Source: Euptelea pleiosperma (Eukaryota > Streptophyta > Magnoliopsida > Ranunculales > Eupteleaceae). Taken from it: a stretch of DNA of 64,000 bases. Positions within the stretch are counted from its first letter, which is position 1, and every line of letters begins with the position of its first letter. Below, in pieces: positions 48,260-59,945 of the stretch. The notes beneath the pieces are model-generated. The model was not told the DNA's origin and made no database searches. It was given only the letters and a program-made list of their open reading frames with translations. The DNA lies in the NCBI GenBank assembly GCA_035048495.1, contig CM068548.1, positions 9,971,464 to 10,035,463 on the forward strand, given 5' to 3'. The position numbers were made by a program, and so were the translations under genes.

Positions 48260-49975
48260 GATGGCTCAGTGATCCAAATTAAAAGGGTTACAAGGTTCCA
48301 ATACCATGGATCCAATAATCCTCGGCGTTCGACTTCGACTTCGACCCATGTCAGCAAAAGCAATCACAACGTTTATTTGTTACTATAAACAAAAAGTATG
48401 CAGGATCTGTTTTTTTTTTTTTTTCAGAGGATTATCTTGGCTGCTTGCAAGCTACAGAACTGCCTTGTGCAGGCATCACACACAAAATCTGACCAAAAAG
48501 CAACCACACACATCTCCATTCATGAAATCCCAGGAGAGAAGCATGCTTATGGAGGTCAATTTTCACTTAGCATGAAACAATATAGTCACGAGAGAATCTC
48601 CTCCAATTCCGTATTCCACAAGAGAACCAAGCACATATTAGTCATGTCACCATGTGAAAGAAATTAGAATTACATGTTGTGTTTGAAAAGTGACAGGGTG
48701 AACACGCTCTTAGAAGAACTCTCTTACAGAGAGTATTTGAGGCAAGCTAGGTGAAGGAGATGTTAAAAAAGATGTAAAATGAGGTATTGAGAACAGATTT
48801 AAAGATGCTTATCTTAAGAGAAGACATGGCCATACATAGATTGAATTGAATTGAGGAAGAAGACTTGTCCTTCCCAACCATAAAGTTGGAATAAGGCTTA
48901 TAATGATGATGAGCATACTTGGTTCCACATAATATATTGTCCACAAGGAGAATACACTGACGGGCTTCCCTCAACTTTTTTGCATCTACTAATATAAGGA
49001 ACAAAAGCCATAACTTGTTAAAGTAGATGGCTAAGTAGTCCCCCGTGTCAAAAACACTGAAAGAAACCAATAATGGCTAGTGGTTGACCCAAAGCTGAAA
49101 AATGAACTGGATTTACCAGATCTTCAGGAGACGTTCGCCAAAACAATAACTATCGTAGCCCTGATCCAGATTTGAAAACATTGAGATTTGGTTGTGAAAG
49201 TGTGGAATCACTCAAAAAGATGAAATTGGATTGAAGAAAGCAGGTTTGCAAGCAGTGGTGGAGCCAGGAACATGTGTTTTTAAATGACTTCAATACTAGC
49301 ATGGACAATCATAAAATACTGTCGTCACAGTTCTGTTGATGGTTTTTCATACTAATTAGTCACTGCTGGAAAGGTAGCCCATACATTGGTTTGAGCTGTT
49401 ATTCCCTCAAAACTATTGATATCAAAATAAGACGAGAAAGAAGAGTTCATATAGGCTAATGAGGCAGACTTATCTCAATTCTGCAAAGTGGTAACCCTCT
49501 CTGAAGTGGACGTACTGAAGTATACTAAATATATAAAGCTATCAGAAGAGCAGGATGAACTGTTCCCTTTCCTACCTCACCATCCCACATGAACAACTTC
49601 CCAAACCAACCATGAATCACATGCCTGAGGAAGAGACCAACTCCAACTGAAACTACCTAAGGGCTGCATCGATCGAGGAGCACTGAGCAGCAGCTGAGGA
49701 AGTCTTGACAGCTAAATAAATGGATCCGCTCGCTGGTATTTTCGACCGTATCATTGACCATGATCTAATCCCAAAGTTTTCTTTAATATAGATTTATTGA
49801 AAAGCAAAGGAGACCTTTAGAGGCTGAGAGGCCCTCTTAAGGAACAAGAACAGAGCAGTAAAGAAAAACGAATAGTCTGAATAGGAAGAAACAGCCATGC
49901 CACACACTAGTCTCCCTTCAAGTTTCTATTTTTCTTTTGATAAGTATAAACTTTAGTATAAGCAAGAGTAGAAAC
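48260..49975. other. Intergenic, no recognised gene
   Basis: Poly-T at 48410-48424 and several short frames without family resemblance. 48750-49750 reads like former transcribed sequence, but I cannot identify it. Confidence 0.35.
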
Positions 49976-50168
49976 AGACGAATCTAGTATGCCACTGTTT
50001 GCATACTTAAAAGTATGCAAACACTGTATCTACCATTGAATGCTCCTTGAAAACTGTGTTTTTAATTTATAAAATATTATTTTTTAAAAACATTGAAATA
50101 ACACATTTTCCAAGGGACATCCAACCGTACTGACACTGTATGCAAACAGTTGCATACTAAGCAAGCCC
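49976..50168. mobile_element. Mutator-like MITE, 9-bp TSD
   Basis: Ends AGACGAATCTAGTATGCCAC and inverted GGGCTTGCTTAGTATGCAAC lie between two copies of AGTAGAAAC (49967-49975, 50169-50177). Next to the left end is the hairpin GTTTGCATAC...GTATGCAAAC. The same family appears at 24440-24640 and 30850-31160. Confidence 0.75.
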
Positions 50169-50229
50169 AGTAGAAACAAAGCCAGAGAAGGACGAGGTGA
50201 TCGCCTAAGAAGCAGAAAACAAACAAAGA

Positions 50230-50249
50230 AGAAAAAGAAGAGAGAGAGA
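50230..50249. repeat. GA microsatellite
   Basis: About nine GA units (AGAGAGAGAGAG). Confidence 0.8.
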
Positions 50250-51208
50250 GATGGCGAAGGAGCCTACTCTCCTCTATACAACAAAACCTCCCACCTAAAA
50301 ACAAATCTTCAAAGAATAGCCCCCTACACTCTTTACACAACTTGGATGATTGAAACTACAAGACTTTGATAGACAAGATGATGTGATTTGAATCACCTTC
50401 TCTATCTTCAAACACCTCTTATTTCTTTCCTTAAACCCCACACAATCGTAAAAGGATGCATATTCCAAATTCTTAGCTAATCCTCATTTTACTAATATGA
50501 TGATGCTAACAGTACTTGAAGTTTGGGCATTGCAATTTGTAGTTTGTTGCTTTACTTTGTAATTCTTGTTCAAATTGATAGTACAGTGTACTAAAACAAA
50601 GAAAATAACCAAATCAAGAAACAGAGTTGCTGCAATAGGATCTAAGAACTTCAGCACACCAAAATTAGGATGGAAAGTCAGGCCCATAGAAAACTTTGTC
50701 AAGGCAAGCATTACAGTTATTCTTAAAAGCAAGTTTCGTCTAAGAATAAATGTGCGTGCATAAACCCAAATCACGAATTATCACGCAAATTATATTTTGA
50801 CATATAATGCACATAAGCAACAAGCATATTTGTATTCTTTGCTCTTTTCATATATGTTTAATTTAGTCTACAACAGAAAACTAATAATGCACATATATTA
50901 ACATGAAGATAAAACATGCATTCTTTCCATTGACTCGACTGTTAACCGGTCATTTAACTTTTCCATTAAAAAGGTAGTCGAAGTTCAGAACAAGCACAGC
51001 ATACAACCTAAAGCAGTGAATAAAATCTACAAAGTTAAATCTACTATAAATAGCCATCCTTTTTTTTTTCTGGATTGGTAATAGCCACTCTGGTTTTTCT
51101 TCCCACTGCAGAAACATTCTATTGCTCTTTATACACTATAATTCCAACGGGAAGAAAATCAAATCTCAGTACCGATAACAGAACTGTAACTTCAAAGCAA
51201 TGATACCT

Positions 51209-52768
51209 TCACCAGTAATCCCCGCAAGAGCATTTCCCATCCTTGAAATGATGAAACCGTTTGTTATCCCTAACAATCAGCTCCCTACCAACAATCTTAG
51301 ACATGATCTTGATTGCATTGTGGCAGTCACCACAAATACGGAGGTTCTTAATGATCCTAAGAGGTGTCCTCGCCGGAGTACTGATCAGCCCATACGCGAT
51401 TGCTAGCCGCTCACTGTGATAGAGCAATGCCTGCTCTTTGGCCTCCTGATCAATATCATGAAGCACATATCTTGTGTCTGGCACATAACCTGCTTCCTTC
51501 ATCTGCCCACTCAAGCCCTTCAACTTCTCATTCATCTCGCCCTTGTACGGAGTTGTGCACCGAAACTCACTTACTCTGTTCCTCCCCTCAAGCATATTGA
51601 TTGCTGAACGCTTCTTTTGTGGCGGTGTTGGTATCTTGTTAGAAACAGCCTTAGAAGGGTCAAGCGCAACCAGCAATTCCTCAGCCCGATCTTCAAGATC
51701 AATATCCCCGTGAATTCGAGCAAAATTCATCAATGCCTCCCAAATTTGGGCCGTAGGCTCAAAGGGCATTTTCTCAATGAACTCCTCCGCTTCACTAACA
51801 TGTCCAGATTTTCCAAGAACTTCTATAATCCCTAAATAATGCTCAACCGCTGGAGTAATCCCATACTCATTCTTCATCAACTCAAAGTGTATAAAACCTT
51901 CTTCAACTGCTTCAGCACTAGCACAAGCTGATAAAACGGCAAGAAAAGTATGTTCATCAGGTCGCAACCCTAACTTTCGCATCTGCTCAAACAACTGTAA
52001 CCCATCATCTCCCTGCACATTCATTGCGTACCCACTAATCATCAAATGCCATGTATCAAGATTTCGTTCCGGCATTCGATCAAACACGTTGCGGGCATCA
52101 TTCATGCTTCCACATTTTCCAAACATCTCAATCGATTTATTGTTCAATTGAAGATCACCTCTAAACGGTGAACGCATCAAGAAATCATGAACTTTTTTCC
52201 CTTCTTCACGCAATTTCAAGTTCCCACACGAATCCAACAAGACGAAAAATATGTGAGGGTCGGCTTGAACGCCTTGGCTCATGAAATCCACAGCTTCTTT
52301 TACCTTTCCCTCTTTGCATAAACCCATCAAGTCAACATTTTGAGGGGGAGCAGAAGGGGCTGGATTATCGCCGACAAGTCTCTGATTCTGATCTTGATTG
52401 TTCCACTGGTTAGGATTAGGACCTCGTTGAACATAATTCTGATTTTGTGAATTCCATTGATTAGGATTCCCACGTTGGGGATAATTCTGATTCTGAGAAT
52501 TCCACTGATTAGGGTTAGGGTTTCCGCGTTGAGCAATGCCTCCTTCGCGTTGAAAAGCCCTAGGATCGGAAGGATGGGGTCTCTGATAGTCATTTGGGAT
52601 AGCGGAGGTGCTGAGAGATTTCAATGGGAGATTTCGAGCACCGAAAGATACAATTTTTAGAGTTCGATTGTTTTTGAAGATGAAGTAAGACGGGTTTACA
52701 GTTCGTACCTTCGAGAGAGCAGTAATCATGGAGTTTCCTGCTCGATGGATGGCTATTAAAGAAGTCAT
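51209..52768 (-). CDS. DYW-class PPR protein, DYW2-like organelle RNA-editing factor
   Basis: A single-exon protein of 519 residues. The N-terminus (1-60) is basic and Ser/Thr-rich, fitting an organelle targeting peptide. Residues 80-130 are an Asn/Gln-rich tract with a repeated NPNQWNSQNQNY unit. Only a few PPR motifs follow (about 145-370), then the E/E+ region and a full DYW deaminase domain: HSE at 451-453, CGDC at 479-482 and a C-terminal CSCGDYW. A short PPR array with an Asn/Gln-rich leader and an intact DYW is the form of Arabidopsis At2g15690 (DYW2). That protein lends deaminase activity to E+-type editing factors in mitochondria and plastids. Assignment to DYW2 rests on this overall likeness. 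The ATG at 52768 is followed by an uninterrupted frame. Confidence 0.85.
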   Translation of the reverse strand: MTSLIAIHRAGNSMITALSKVRTVNPSYFIFKNNRTLKIVSFGARNLPLKSLSTSAIPNDYQRPHPSDPRAFQREGGIAQRGNPNPNQWNSQNQNYPQRGNPNQWNSQNQNYVQRGPNPNQWNNQDQNQRLVGDNPAPSAPPQNVDLMGLCKEGKVKEAVDFMSQGVQADPHIFFVLLDSCGNLKLREEGKKVHDFLMRSPFRGDLQLNNKSIEMFGKCGSMNDARNVFDRMPERNLDTWHLMISGYAMNVQGDDGLQLFEQMRKLGLRPDEHTFLAVLSACASAEAVEEGFIHFELMKNEYGITPAVEHYLGIIEVLGKSGHVSEAEEFIEKMPFEPTAQIWEALMNFARIHGDIDLEDRAEELLVALDPSKAVSNKIPTPPQKKRSAINMLEGRNRVSEFRCTTPYKGEMNEKLKGLSGQMKEAGYVPDTRYVLHDIDQEAKEQALLYHSERLAIAYGLISTPARTPLRIIKNLRICGDCHNAIKIMSKIVGRELIVRDNKRFHHFKDGKCSCGDYW

Positions 52769-53214
52769 TTTCTGCAGATGAACAAACCCTAAGTTGCAGA
52801 AAACCCTAGATTTTAAATGAGAACCCCAGCAGAAGAGTAGAGGAGAGTAAGAACTAGGCGAGGGTTTATGAAGGGGTTCTTTCCTTTATATTATCCAGTT
52901 TTCGAGATATTTCTGGAAATAGAGGGAGAGTTAGCGGCCATTTTAGTCATTTTAAAAATAAAAAGGAAAATTCTATATCCACCCCCATAAAGTCTGAAAG
53001 CACCCATAATTTAGGAAATATGACGAAAATGCCCAACTTATGAGGGCTTTGGTAAAAGAGCAACCCTCTCCCTTGACGCCAGCTATAATCCTCCCCTCAA
53101 CACCAGCAACCTCCATCAAGAATTTGAAAGGTCTTTCCTCTCCCTTTGTGGCGGTAACCCTTCTTTCAACACCGACGACATCCATAGAAGGTTTGAAAGG
53201 GATCTCCGCCATCT

Positions 53215-54228
53215 ATATGTGTTGAAAGACCTCCATCCTTCTTGTTGTACTCATTCACCTTCTCCTTCAGAACCTTATATCTCAGCTTCACATCCCTGAA
53301 TCCACTACACCCCATAATTACACCCAAATAAATGAACATCATACAGATCAATGAGCATCCACTGTCCATATGTTGCATTGATAAGATGATAAGACTCTAA
53401 TGAGCTGCCATTGGAGTACAAAACATGTTAGCAAACCAAATAATGTATTGTGATCAAAACATACAAAACATGTTAGTAAACCAAACAATGCAAAGATGAC
53501 CTAACACAAAAAAAAAAAAAAATTAAAAGAACAAAACCAAAAAAAAAAAATTGGCAAAATGGCCTCCACGACTTTGACATACCAAGGGTCCTAGGGTACC
53601 CAAGCTCCACAGCACCCACGGTTTGTTTGGCCGTGTACAAGAAAAATGCAAATTTTTTTAGGTTTTGACCTTGAGGATTAGCCGTGTCTAGCATGGCACC
53701 CACGGCTGGCTTGTCATGCCAGCCATGGCTAGTCCCCCAAGCCAAAACCCAAAAAGCTTGTATTTTTCTTGTACACTGCCAGACAAACCATGGGTGGTGT
53801 AGCAGCCACGGTTTGCCTAACCGTGGGTGCTATGGAGACAACAGCTGGCCTGGCTGTGGGTATCATAGTACCCTCAATATGTCAGTTTTGTAAAACCCGT
53901 TTTGCCAATTTTTTCTTGTTTTTTTTTTTTAAAAATTGTGTTGGTTCACCTTGGCATTGTTTGGTTTGCTAACATGTGTTTGTACTCCAATGGCAGCTCA
54001 GTGGAGTCCTATCATCTTACCAATGCAACATATGGGCTTTGGTCCACCCATCGTCTTATCAATGCAACATATAGACAGTGGTTGCTCATTGATTCTTAGG
54101 TTGTTCATATATTTGGGTGTTATCGTGGGGTGGGATGGATTCACAGATGTGAGCAGGAATATAAGGTTCTGAAGAAGAAGGTGAAGGAGTGCAATAAGAA
54201 GGATGGAGGTCCTTCAACACATACGTCC
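53215..54228. repeat. 1-kb near-perfect foldback behind the PPR gene
   Basis: The left arm (from 'ttgaaagacctccatccttc' at 53222) reappears inverted at the right end ('gaaggatggaggtccttcaa' near 54200). The arms match through landmarks such as 'caatggcagctcattagag', 'aacatgttagcaaaccaaa' and 'ttggcaaaa'. The centre is GGCTGGCTTGTCATGCCAGCC at about 53706. A shorter internal palindrome repeats CACCCACGGTTTG motifs. No transposase frame and no clear duplication at the ends. Confidence 0.75.
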
Positions 54229-54229
54229 C

Positions 54230-55553
54230 CCACCCCTCTATAGGTGTACTTTTTCCAATCCATTAATAAATTTCCCCTCCGTCCGCGAAGGTCTAAAAAA
54301 ACTACTAGCAAGACGAATTGAAACCCCATAACCTATAAACACCTTCTCGGTAGAGTAAGATATCGACTTGTCGCAAGGTTGGGATCCGTTTTCAAGCTAT
54401 GATAATCATAAAAGCTCACGCAAGCCAAGCTCTTGCACTTTGAAAGGAAGTTTGGAGGAAGGGGGACAAAAAAACGACAGAGGGTACATCTTATTGTACC
54501 TTGGATTCAACCCTCTCAAAACTAGTATGGTTCCTACAGATGTACTCACATCCCCACCGACCGCCACCTACTCGAATTAGGTGCGGAAAACCAGATAAGC
54601 AACAGAACAAGCTAGGCATACAATGAGATGGCATATCTTCCCAATAATAATGCCGTATACGAAATGCAAACCCATCATTGGGGCTACATAATGTGTTGTA
54701 CCGAATCGGATATCTTCTATTTATTTATTGTTTAAGCATATCTAGAACAACATAATGCACTATTTCAGATGGAGATAGGCTTGGAAGAATTGGACCGAGG
54801 TTCTTTCTCTCTCATTCCAACATTTCTCAAAGTATTAGAACCCCTATTATCGGAAATCATGGATGGAAACCTAAAATTAATTAAAAGAATTTGAATATGT
54901 GTAGTAAACAAAGTCTTGTGATGGCAAATATTTAACGGAGGAGTAGAACATCTGCCTTACCTGATTCTGCCCACAAGCATCTTGATCTCAACTTAATGCA
55001 ACGACCTAGAATTGGTGTTCTCTACAGGTAATTTTATGTTTTTTTTTATCAAAAAGGTGAACCACTTTTTAGATCTTTGAGGTATAAGGTCGAATTTTTC
55101 TAGCCCACAAGCATCTTGATCTAGACTTAATGCAACTACCTAAAATGGGTGGCATCTACAAGTAGTTTTCTATTTTTTTATCAACTCTATGGGGGTGCAC
55201 ACGAAGATGATTCAAGGGTTGGTCCCATTCTGAAATTTGCAATTGTAACAAATGTGGACATCAAATTATCGGTGAAATGGACAGTCCAAAATTCTTTAAC
55301 TTGTAATCCACTTTTCAGATGGCTAGAAATGATGGGAATAGCTGATGTTTGGTCAGGATATTATCCTCACTAAAAATCAACTTTTGAATCATCTCCATGT
55401 GGGCCCCATAATCTTGTAAAAACCATTTCAAATAATTCAAAAAATACATACATACACATATATAAGGCTCCGTTATTTTGACACGGTAGAAAATGACATG
55501 TAAAATAACATTGATGAGTTACCTTGCTGCTTGAAAATTTATGTAGAGAGAGG
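54230..55553. other. Intergenic, no gene
   Basis: 54955-55010 and 55080-55150 share a direct repeat ('ccacaagcatcttgatct', 'acttaatgcaac'). Nothing else is recognised. Confidence 0.35.
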
Positions 55554-56219
55554 TAGGGCTGCAACTCAAGTGGGTTGGGTTAGGCTGGGGGTCAACCCTA
55601 ACCCAACCCAACCTTAAAGGCTGTGAACTTTAGCCCAAGCTTATCGGGTTCGAGTTAGTTCTGGTGGTCAATTTCTTAATTTTTTTATTGGTTAGAAAGA
55701 TTGCTAAATTTTTTCATGGTCAATACAATAACCGTGATGTTAACCATTAAATAATAGTTTCATTTCTAACCCTTCATCAAAGAAAACATGATATTTTCAT
55801 AATAAGGTAAAAATTCAATAGCTCAAATGCATGATAAAAGTTACTAAAGAAATAATATAAAACAATCGGTAAAGAAAACACGATATTTTCAATATCAACC
55901 GATCACATAAAATGACAAAATATGGTTTCAAGGGCATTTTGTAATCTCACACAAGGGTTGTAATTTTCTAAGGATAAATCCATGGGTTGCTGGATTTGCC
56001 AAAATGTAGTGTGGATTTTTGTCAGTATATTAATAATATGTAGTTTGTATGTCAGGTTCGGGTTGGGTCGAGCCTCAACTCTAGCCCAACCCGATTTGAT
56101 CGGGTTATCAAAAATCCTGCCTAATCCCGACCCAAATTCTGAAAGGGCTAATCCAACCCAACCCTAGCATTAGGTTCAACCCTTCAGGCTCGGGTTGAGC
56201 CGCCCAAGTTGCAGCACTA
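55554..56219. mobile_element. Non-autonomous hAT-like element (TAGGGCTGCAAC ends)
   Basis: Ends TAGGGCTGCAAC and inverted TAGTGCTGCAAC, with subterminal GGGTTGGGTT blocks facing AACCCAACCC. Flanks GAGAGAGG and GAGAGGGA are similar, but low complexity makes the duplication doubtful. A partial relative is at 16740-16945. Confidence 0.5.
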
Positions 56220-56399
56220 GAGAGGGAGAATTTGGATGTTGAACACTAATGCACTTCAAATTGTGAGAGAAGTTTTTTGTTTGTGTACCACCACCTCTAT
56301 GTATTTGAGTGAGAGCGAGAAGAATTGTAGGTCTACCAGTAAAGTTAGTGGGCAAAATTGTGTGGTGATGTGGGGCACATAAAATTGATCCATAGTCAC

Positions 56400-56665
56400 T
56401 CTTTTGGGGCCATTCACCCATGAATAATTGGCCCACCCCTTAATGGACCTATACACCAAAAATAGCCTGAACGGTGAAATCTATCCATTGATCTGAGTAC
56501 CCCAGAAAAAAGTTCAAATCTAATGGTTAGAAATTACCTCACGAAAAATGTTCAAATCCAACAATTAAGAGGTCGCCAATCACAGTGATTTTTGGTTTGT
56601 ATTTCCACCAAGGATTGGGATACACATCCATGCGGTCAGTGGGCCCAGATGGCAGCGGTGAGTTA
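56400..56665. mobile_element. Palindromic MITE subfamily B, partial
   Basis: The right arm ends 'acacatccatgcggtcagtgggccc'. The left arm begins 'ggccatt' near 56409. It lies just past the 3' end of the serine acetyltransferase gene. Confidence 0.45.
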
Positions 56666-56855
56666 CAAAAATCGTGTTCCCGCACGCCAAAAAGCGTGAG
56701 GTATGCCTTGTTATATCTTTTTTCCTTTTCAATAAGGTCCGTACAATATCAAATACTAAACATGTAACAGGTTCCACAATATCAAATACTCTGGTCGCAC
56801 AGTAATAAACTAAAGCAGTACCGATCAAGCAAGGATAAAGATACTCTGATCAAGA

Positions 56856-57745
56856 TCAGATTATATAATCGGACCATTCAGAGATGAACGACGTGTGATC
56901 CATCGACTCTCCTGGTACATCTTCATGCCTCGAAGGCCGCTCTTTCCCTCCAACAAGCCTCGCGGGATTTCCTACTGCGGTAGTCCTCGGCGGAACTTCG
57001 ATCAGAACCACTGAACCCGCTCCGATCTTCGCCCCCTCTCCGATCTTGATATTCCCCAAAATCGTCGCACCGGCTCCAATCAAAACCCCATCTCCGATCT
57101 TCGGATGCCTGTCCCCACCAGCCTTACCGGTCCCACCAAGCGTCACATGATGGAGAATCGATACGTTGTTACCAATCACAGCAGTCTCACCTACAACCAC
57201 CCCCGTGGCGTGATCAAAGAGAATTCCCTTCCAATCTTGGCAGCCGGGTGGATATCTACAGCGAACACGTCGGAGACTCGAGAGTGGAGAGCGAGTGCGA
57301 GTGGGCGACGGGACTGGTTCCAAAGCTTGTGAGCGACTCGGTGGGCTTGGCAGGCGAGGAAGCCCTTGTAATTGAGGAGGCAATGAGAGAAGGAGAAGCA
57401 GGCCGGGTCACGGACTCGTGCAGCTCGTAGATCGGCGACGGTGGCGGATCGGAGAGTCGAGTCGGTGGAGAACGAGTTGAGGAAGAGATCGTAAAGAAGA
57501 GTTGATAAGAGGGTGGAGGAGCAGAGCTTGTTGCCGAGATGGAAAGCGAGGGATCGTTCTAGGGACGAGTGAGAGAGGATTGTTGAGTAGAGGTAGCTAG
57601 CGAGTGCGGGTTCTGACTCGGCATCTCGGCGAGCCTCCGCTTTGATTTGGGCCCAAACAGATGCCTCGTCTTCCTCTAACTCGGTTGATGGTGGTGATGG
57701 AGGTGCTGCATCCGGCGCATGATAGCGGAGTTCTCCGCCTGGCAT
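56856..57745 (-). CDS. Serine acetyltransferase, cytosolic type, with one-base frameshift
   Basis: The enzyme makes O-acetylserine from serine and acetyl-CoA, the committed step of cysteine synthesis, in complex with O-acetylserine(thiol)lyase. The first 172 codons from the ATG at 57745 (MPGGELR start, SAT N-terminal helical domain with AEARRDAESEPALASYLYST and VRDPACFSFSHCLLNYKGF) end at AVDIHPAAKIG. The remaining 124 codons (GILFDHATGVVVGETAVIG, LHHVTLGGTGK, hexapeptide left-handed beta-helix, C-terminal SDYII) lie in another frame. One T is missing on the plus strand at about 57229-57230. Otherwise the 296 codons are intact and lack introns, as usual. The only ATG in the N-terminal frame gives no plastid extension, so a cytosolic SERAT1-type form is likely. 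Confidence 0.85.
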
Positions 57746-57889
57746 CGTCTTCGGCGTAGGATAGTAGCAATTCGATGATGGATGCTTTGGGGATTTGTGC
57801 ACTTTCTTCTTGAGGGAGACGATGCGGCAACATTTATTCTGGCTTTTGAGCAAATCCCCTTGATATTGTAATTAATTACGGATAAGCCC

Positions 57890-58148
57890 TCGGTCCATAG
57901 ATGTTTGGCCAATCCCTAGGTCGATCTATAAACCCAAATCAAGCTAATCAGTGACTTTCAAGTGTTTAATTGAAGTCATTTTTCAGGGGTTGATTTTAAC
58001 GCGTAAGAATTTGAGCATTATTTACCATTTATGGGTTCAAAGATACAAAGGTTTGAAATCACTAATCAGGCTGATTTTTGGTTTGTAGGTCCATTTAGGG
58101 ATTGGACAAAAATCCATATGGTCAGCGTCCTCTAAGAGTGTACCATAT
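57890..58148. mobile_element. G-box family MITE, split by a TRIM
   Basis: Both arms are present ('gatgtttggccaatccctag' at 57900, 'taatcaggctgatttttggt' at 58060). The right end is interrupted at 58149 and resumes at 58567 as CTCGTGGCTCATATTATGGG. The element lies about 145 bp upstream of the serine acetyltransferase start. Confidence 0.6.
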
Positions 58149-58566
58149 TGTTAAGACCCAAACCAATACACCAAAAGCACTTAGGTGACACCCAAACCAA
58201 CACGTCAAAAGCACTTAGGTGACAGACGTGCAAAAAGTTTAAGTCTTAACCTTTAAGATTGTAACATTCTACCACGCTTCCAAGGCCAACGTCTACGGTA
58301 GCCCAATTTGAGGCAGCTTTCACTCTAGTACCCCTATATTTTTCTTTTTGGTGAATGAGCCCCTGACATTTTTCTAATATCCTATTTTCTCTTTTTTAAG
58401 CGAGCCTCCAAGTAGCCCTTTCCTCAAGTCACCCTTCCTCTGACTTGAACCCATGACATGGGTTTGGCTTTGATACCAAATGTTAAGACCCAAATCAATA
58501 CACCAAAAACACTTAGGTGATAGAGGTGCAGAAAGTTTAAAAGTTTTAATTTTCGGGATCGTAACA
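58149..58566 (-). mobile_element. TRIM retrotransposon, complete
   Basis: Read on the minus strand, an 86-bp LTR (58566-58481) starts TGTTACGATC and ends TCTTAACA. It is followed at once by TTTGGTATCAAAGCC, a near match to the Met-tRNA primer-binding site. After about 210 bp of non-coding DNA and a purine-rich GGAAGCGTGGTAGA, a second LTR (58266-58149) follows with the same ends. The second LTR is 32 bp longer because of an internal tandem duplication. The whole is 418 bp and encodes nothing. Confidence 0.85.
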
Positions 58567-58654
58567 CTCGTGGCTCATATTATGGGTGGTCACGCAAGTA
58601 TGCCAACATTTTATTAAAGTGTGACACATGTTGAAGGAAACTCAAAAAAACAAG

Positions 58655-59020
58655 GGCAAATCTTAGATGACTAACATTAATGATGGACCAAATTATGAGC
58701 CACGTGGAACTTTCTCAGAGACAACTGACGCATGGATGTTTGTCCCATCCCTAGGTAGATCTACCCAAAATCAATATGATTAGTTATTCCTAACTTTTTG
58801 ATCTGAGTACTCCCAAATAATGCTCAAATCCACAGTTGAAAATAATCCATGAAAAAACTTAAATCAACGGTTATAAATCACTAATCGGGCTGACTTTTTA
58901 TATGTAAGTCAAAATGGGGTTGGACCTTCCATTAAAAAAAGGGGGGGCTGGACCACACATCCGTACGGTCAGTGGTCAATTAGAAAGTGCCACGTGGCTC
59001 ATATTGTAGTCCGTGGTAAA
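58655..59020. mobile_element. G-box palindromic MITE with G-box at both ends
   Basis: ATGAGCCACGTGGAAC near 58695 and GTGCCACGTGGCTCATATTG near 58988 are the two terminal motifs. The core is as in the other copies, plus a short G-run insertion near 58943. Confidence 0.6.
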
Positions 59021-59029
59021 ATTTTTGAA

Positions 59030-59175
59030 GTACTGGATTTTTGAAGCAACGAAGCAGTGGCCAATCACATAACGCCACAACCTGCTTTTCTAAAAGCATT
59101 TCTTGGTTTGTCAGAAGCAACAGCTGGTTGTAGCGCCATGTATTGGCCACTGCTTCGCTGCTTCAAAAATTTTCT
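59030..59175. mobile_element. Short Mutator-like MITE, second copy
   Basis: Matches 40547-40683: TTTTTGAAGCA, 'ggccaatcacataacgcca' and the inverted 'tggccactgcttcgctgctt'. Target-site duplication not evident. Confidence 0.55.
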
Positions 59176-59917
59176 CAACGTACGCCATCATTAAATAATT
59201 GCTCTTGTTTTTCATTCAAAACGTGTCCCACTTTAGGAACGTTCGCATACGTATCCCACTTTATTGTGATGGGCGATGTTACCAACTTAGCATTCCTGGG
59301 TTCACACCGCTGATGGTCCTTGGGATTCTAATTGATTATCTCGAAGACCATCGAACGGTCTGGACCTAGGGGTGACGATACTGCAGTGTCTTCTATCATT
59401 TTCTTGATTTCTAAGGCGCGATCGACTACTGTCCAGGCTTGCTTTGTTTGTTCGTTTGTTTGTTGGCTTCACCCACCCTCTCTTATCGCATGGTCACCTA
59501 TACATCAATCTATCGGGACCGTTAATTCTCTACCAAAAATCATTGATCACAATATTCAAACCGTGTGATTTTGAGCTTGAAATTTTATGACTACCCATCT
59601 CTACTACTATAATAGGCTCATGGCTCACCCCACCAATACCTGAGCCAATAAAAGGAAGAAAAAAAAAAGGATGCGGAGTGATCAGGATTTATCAACTAAT
59701 TAACCGGACTTCACGCCTCACTTGATGAATGAAGATCTGACCTCAAGGTCTGATTGTCGAGATTAGAATCCCTAACTAGGTCCGTTAATTTGGTTATTTG
59801 CCTATTGACATATTCATACGCTTCCAAGCTGACCACGTCCATGCCGGCTTTTTCACGGGTCAAATCCCCATAAGAGGGCCCTACTCGGAGCCACTTTGGT
59901 CCTTTCCATAAAATACA

Positions 59918-59945
59918 CCCCCCCCCCCCCCCCCCCCCCCCCCCC
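59918..59945. repeat. 28-base poly(C) run
   Basis: An uninterrupted run of C between ATA and AAAAA. Confidence 0.9.

Noticed and set aside
48747..49070. 107-codon minus-strand frame (VDAKKLREARQCILLVDNILCG)
   Set aside because: It looks like coding sequence in places, but I could not link it to any family, and no splice partner or start context supports it.
57745..57853. Longer N-terminus for serine acetyltransferase that could be a targeting peptide
   Set aside because: The extra frame has no ATG; the only in-frame ATG before the conserved region is at 57745.
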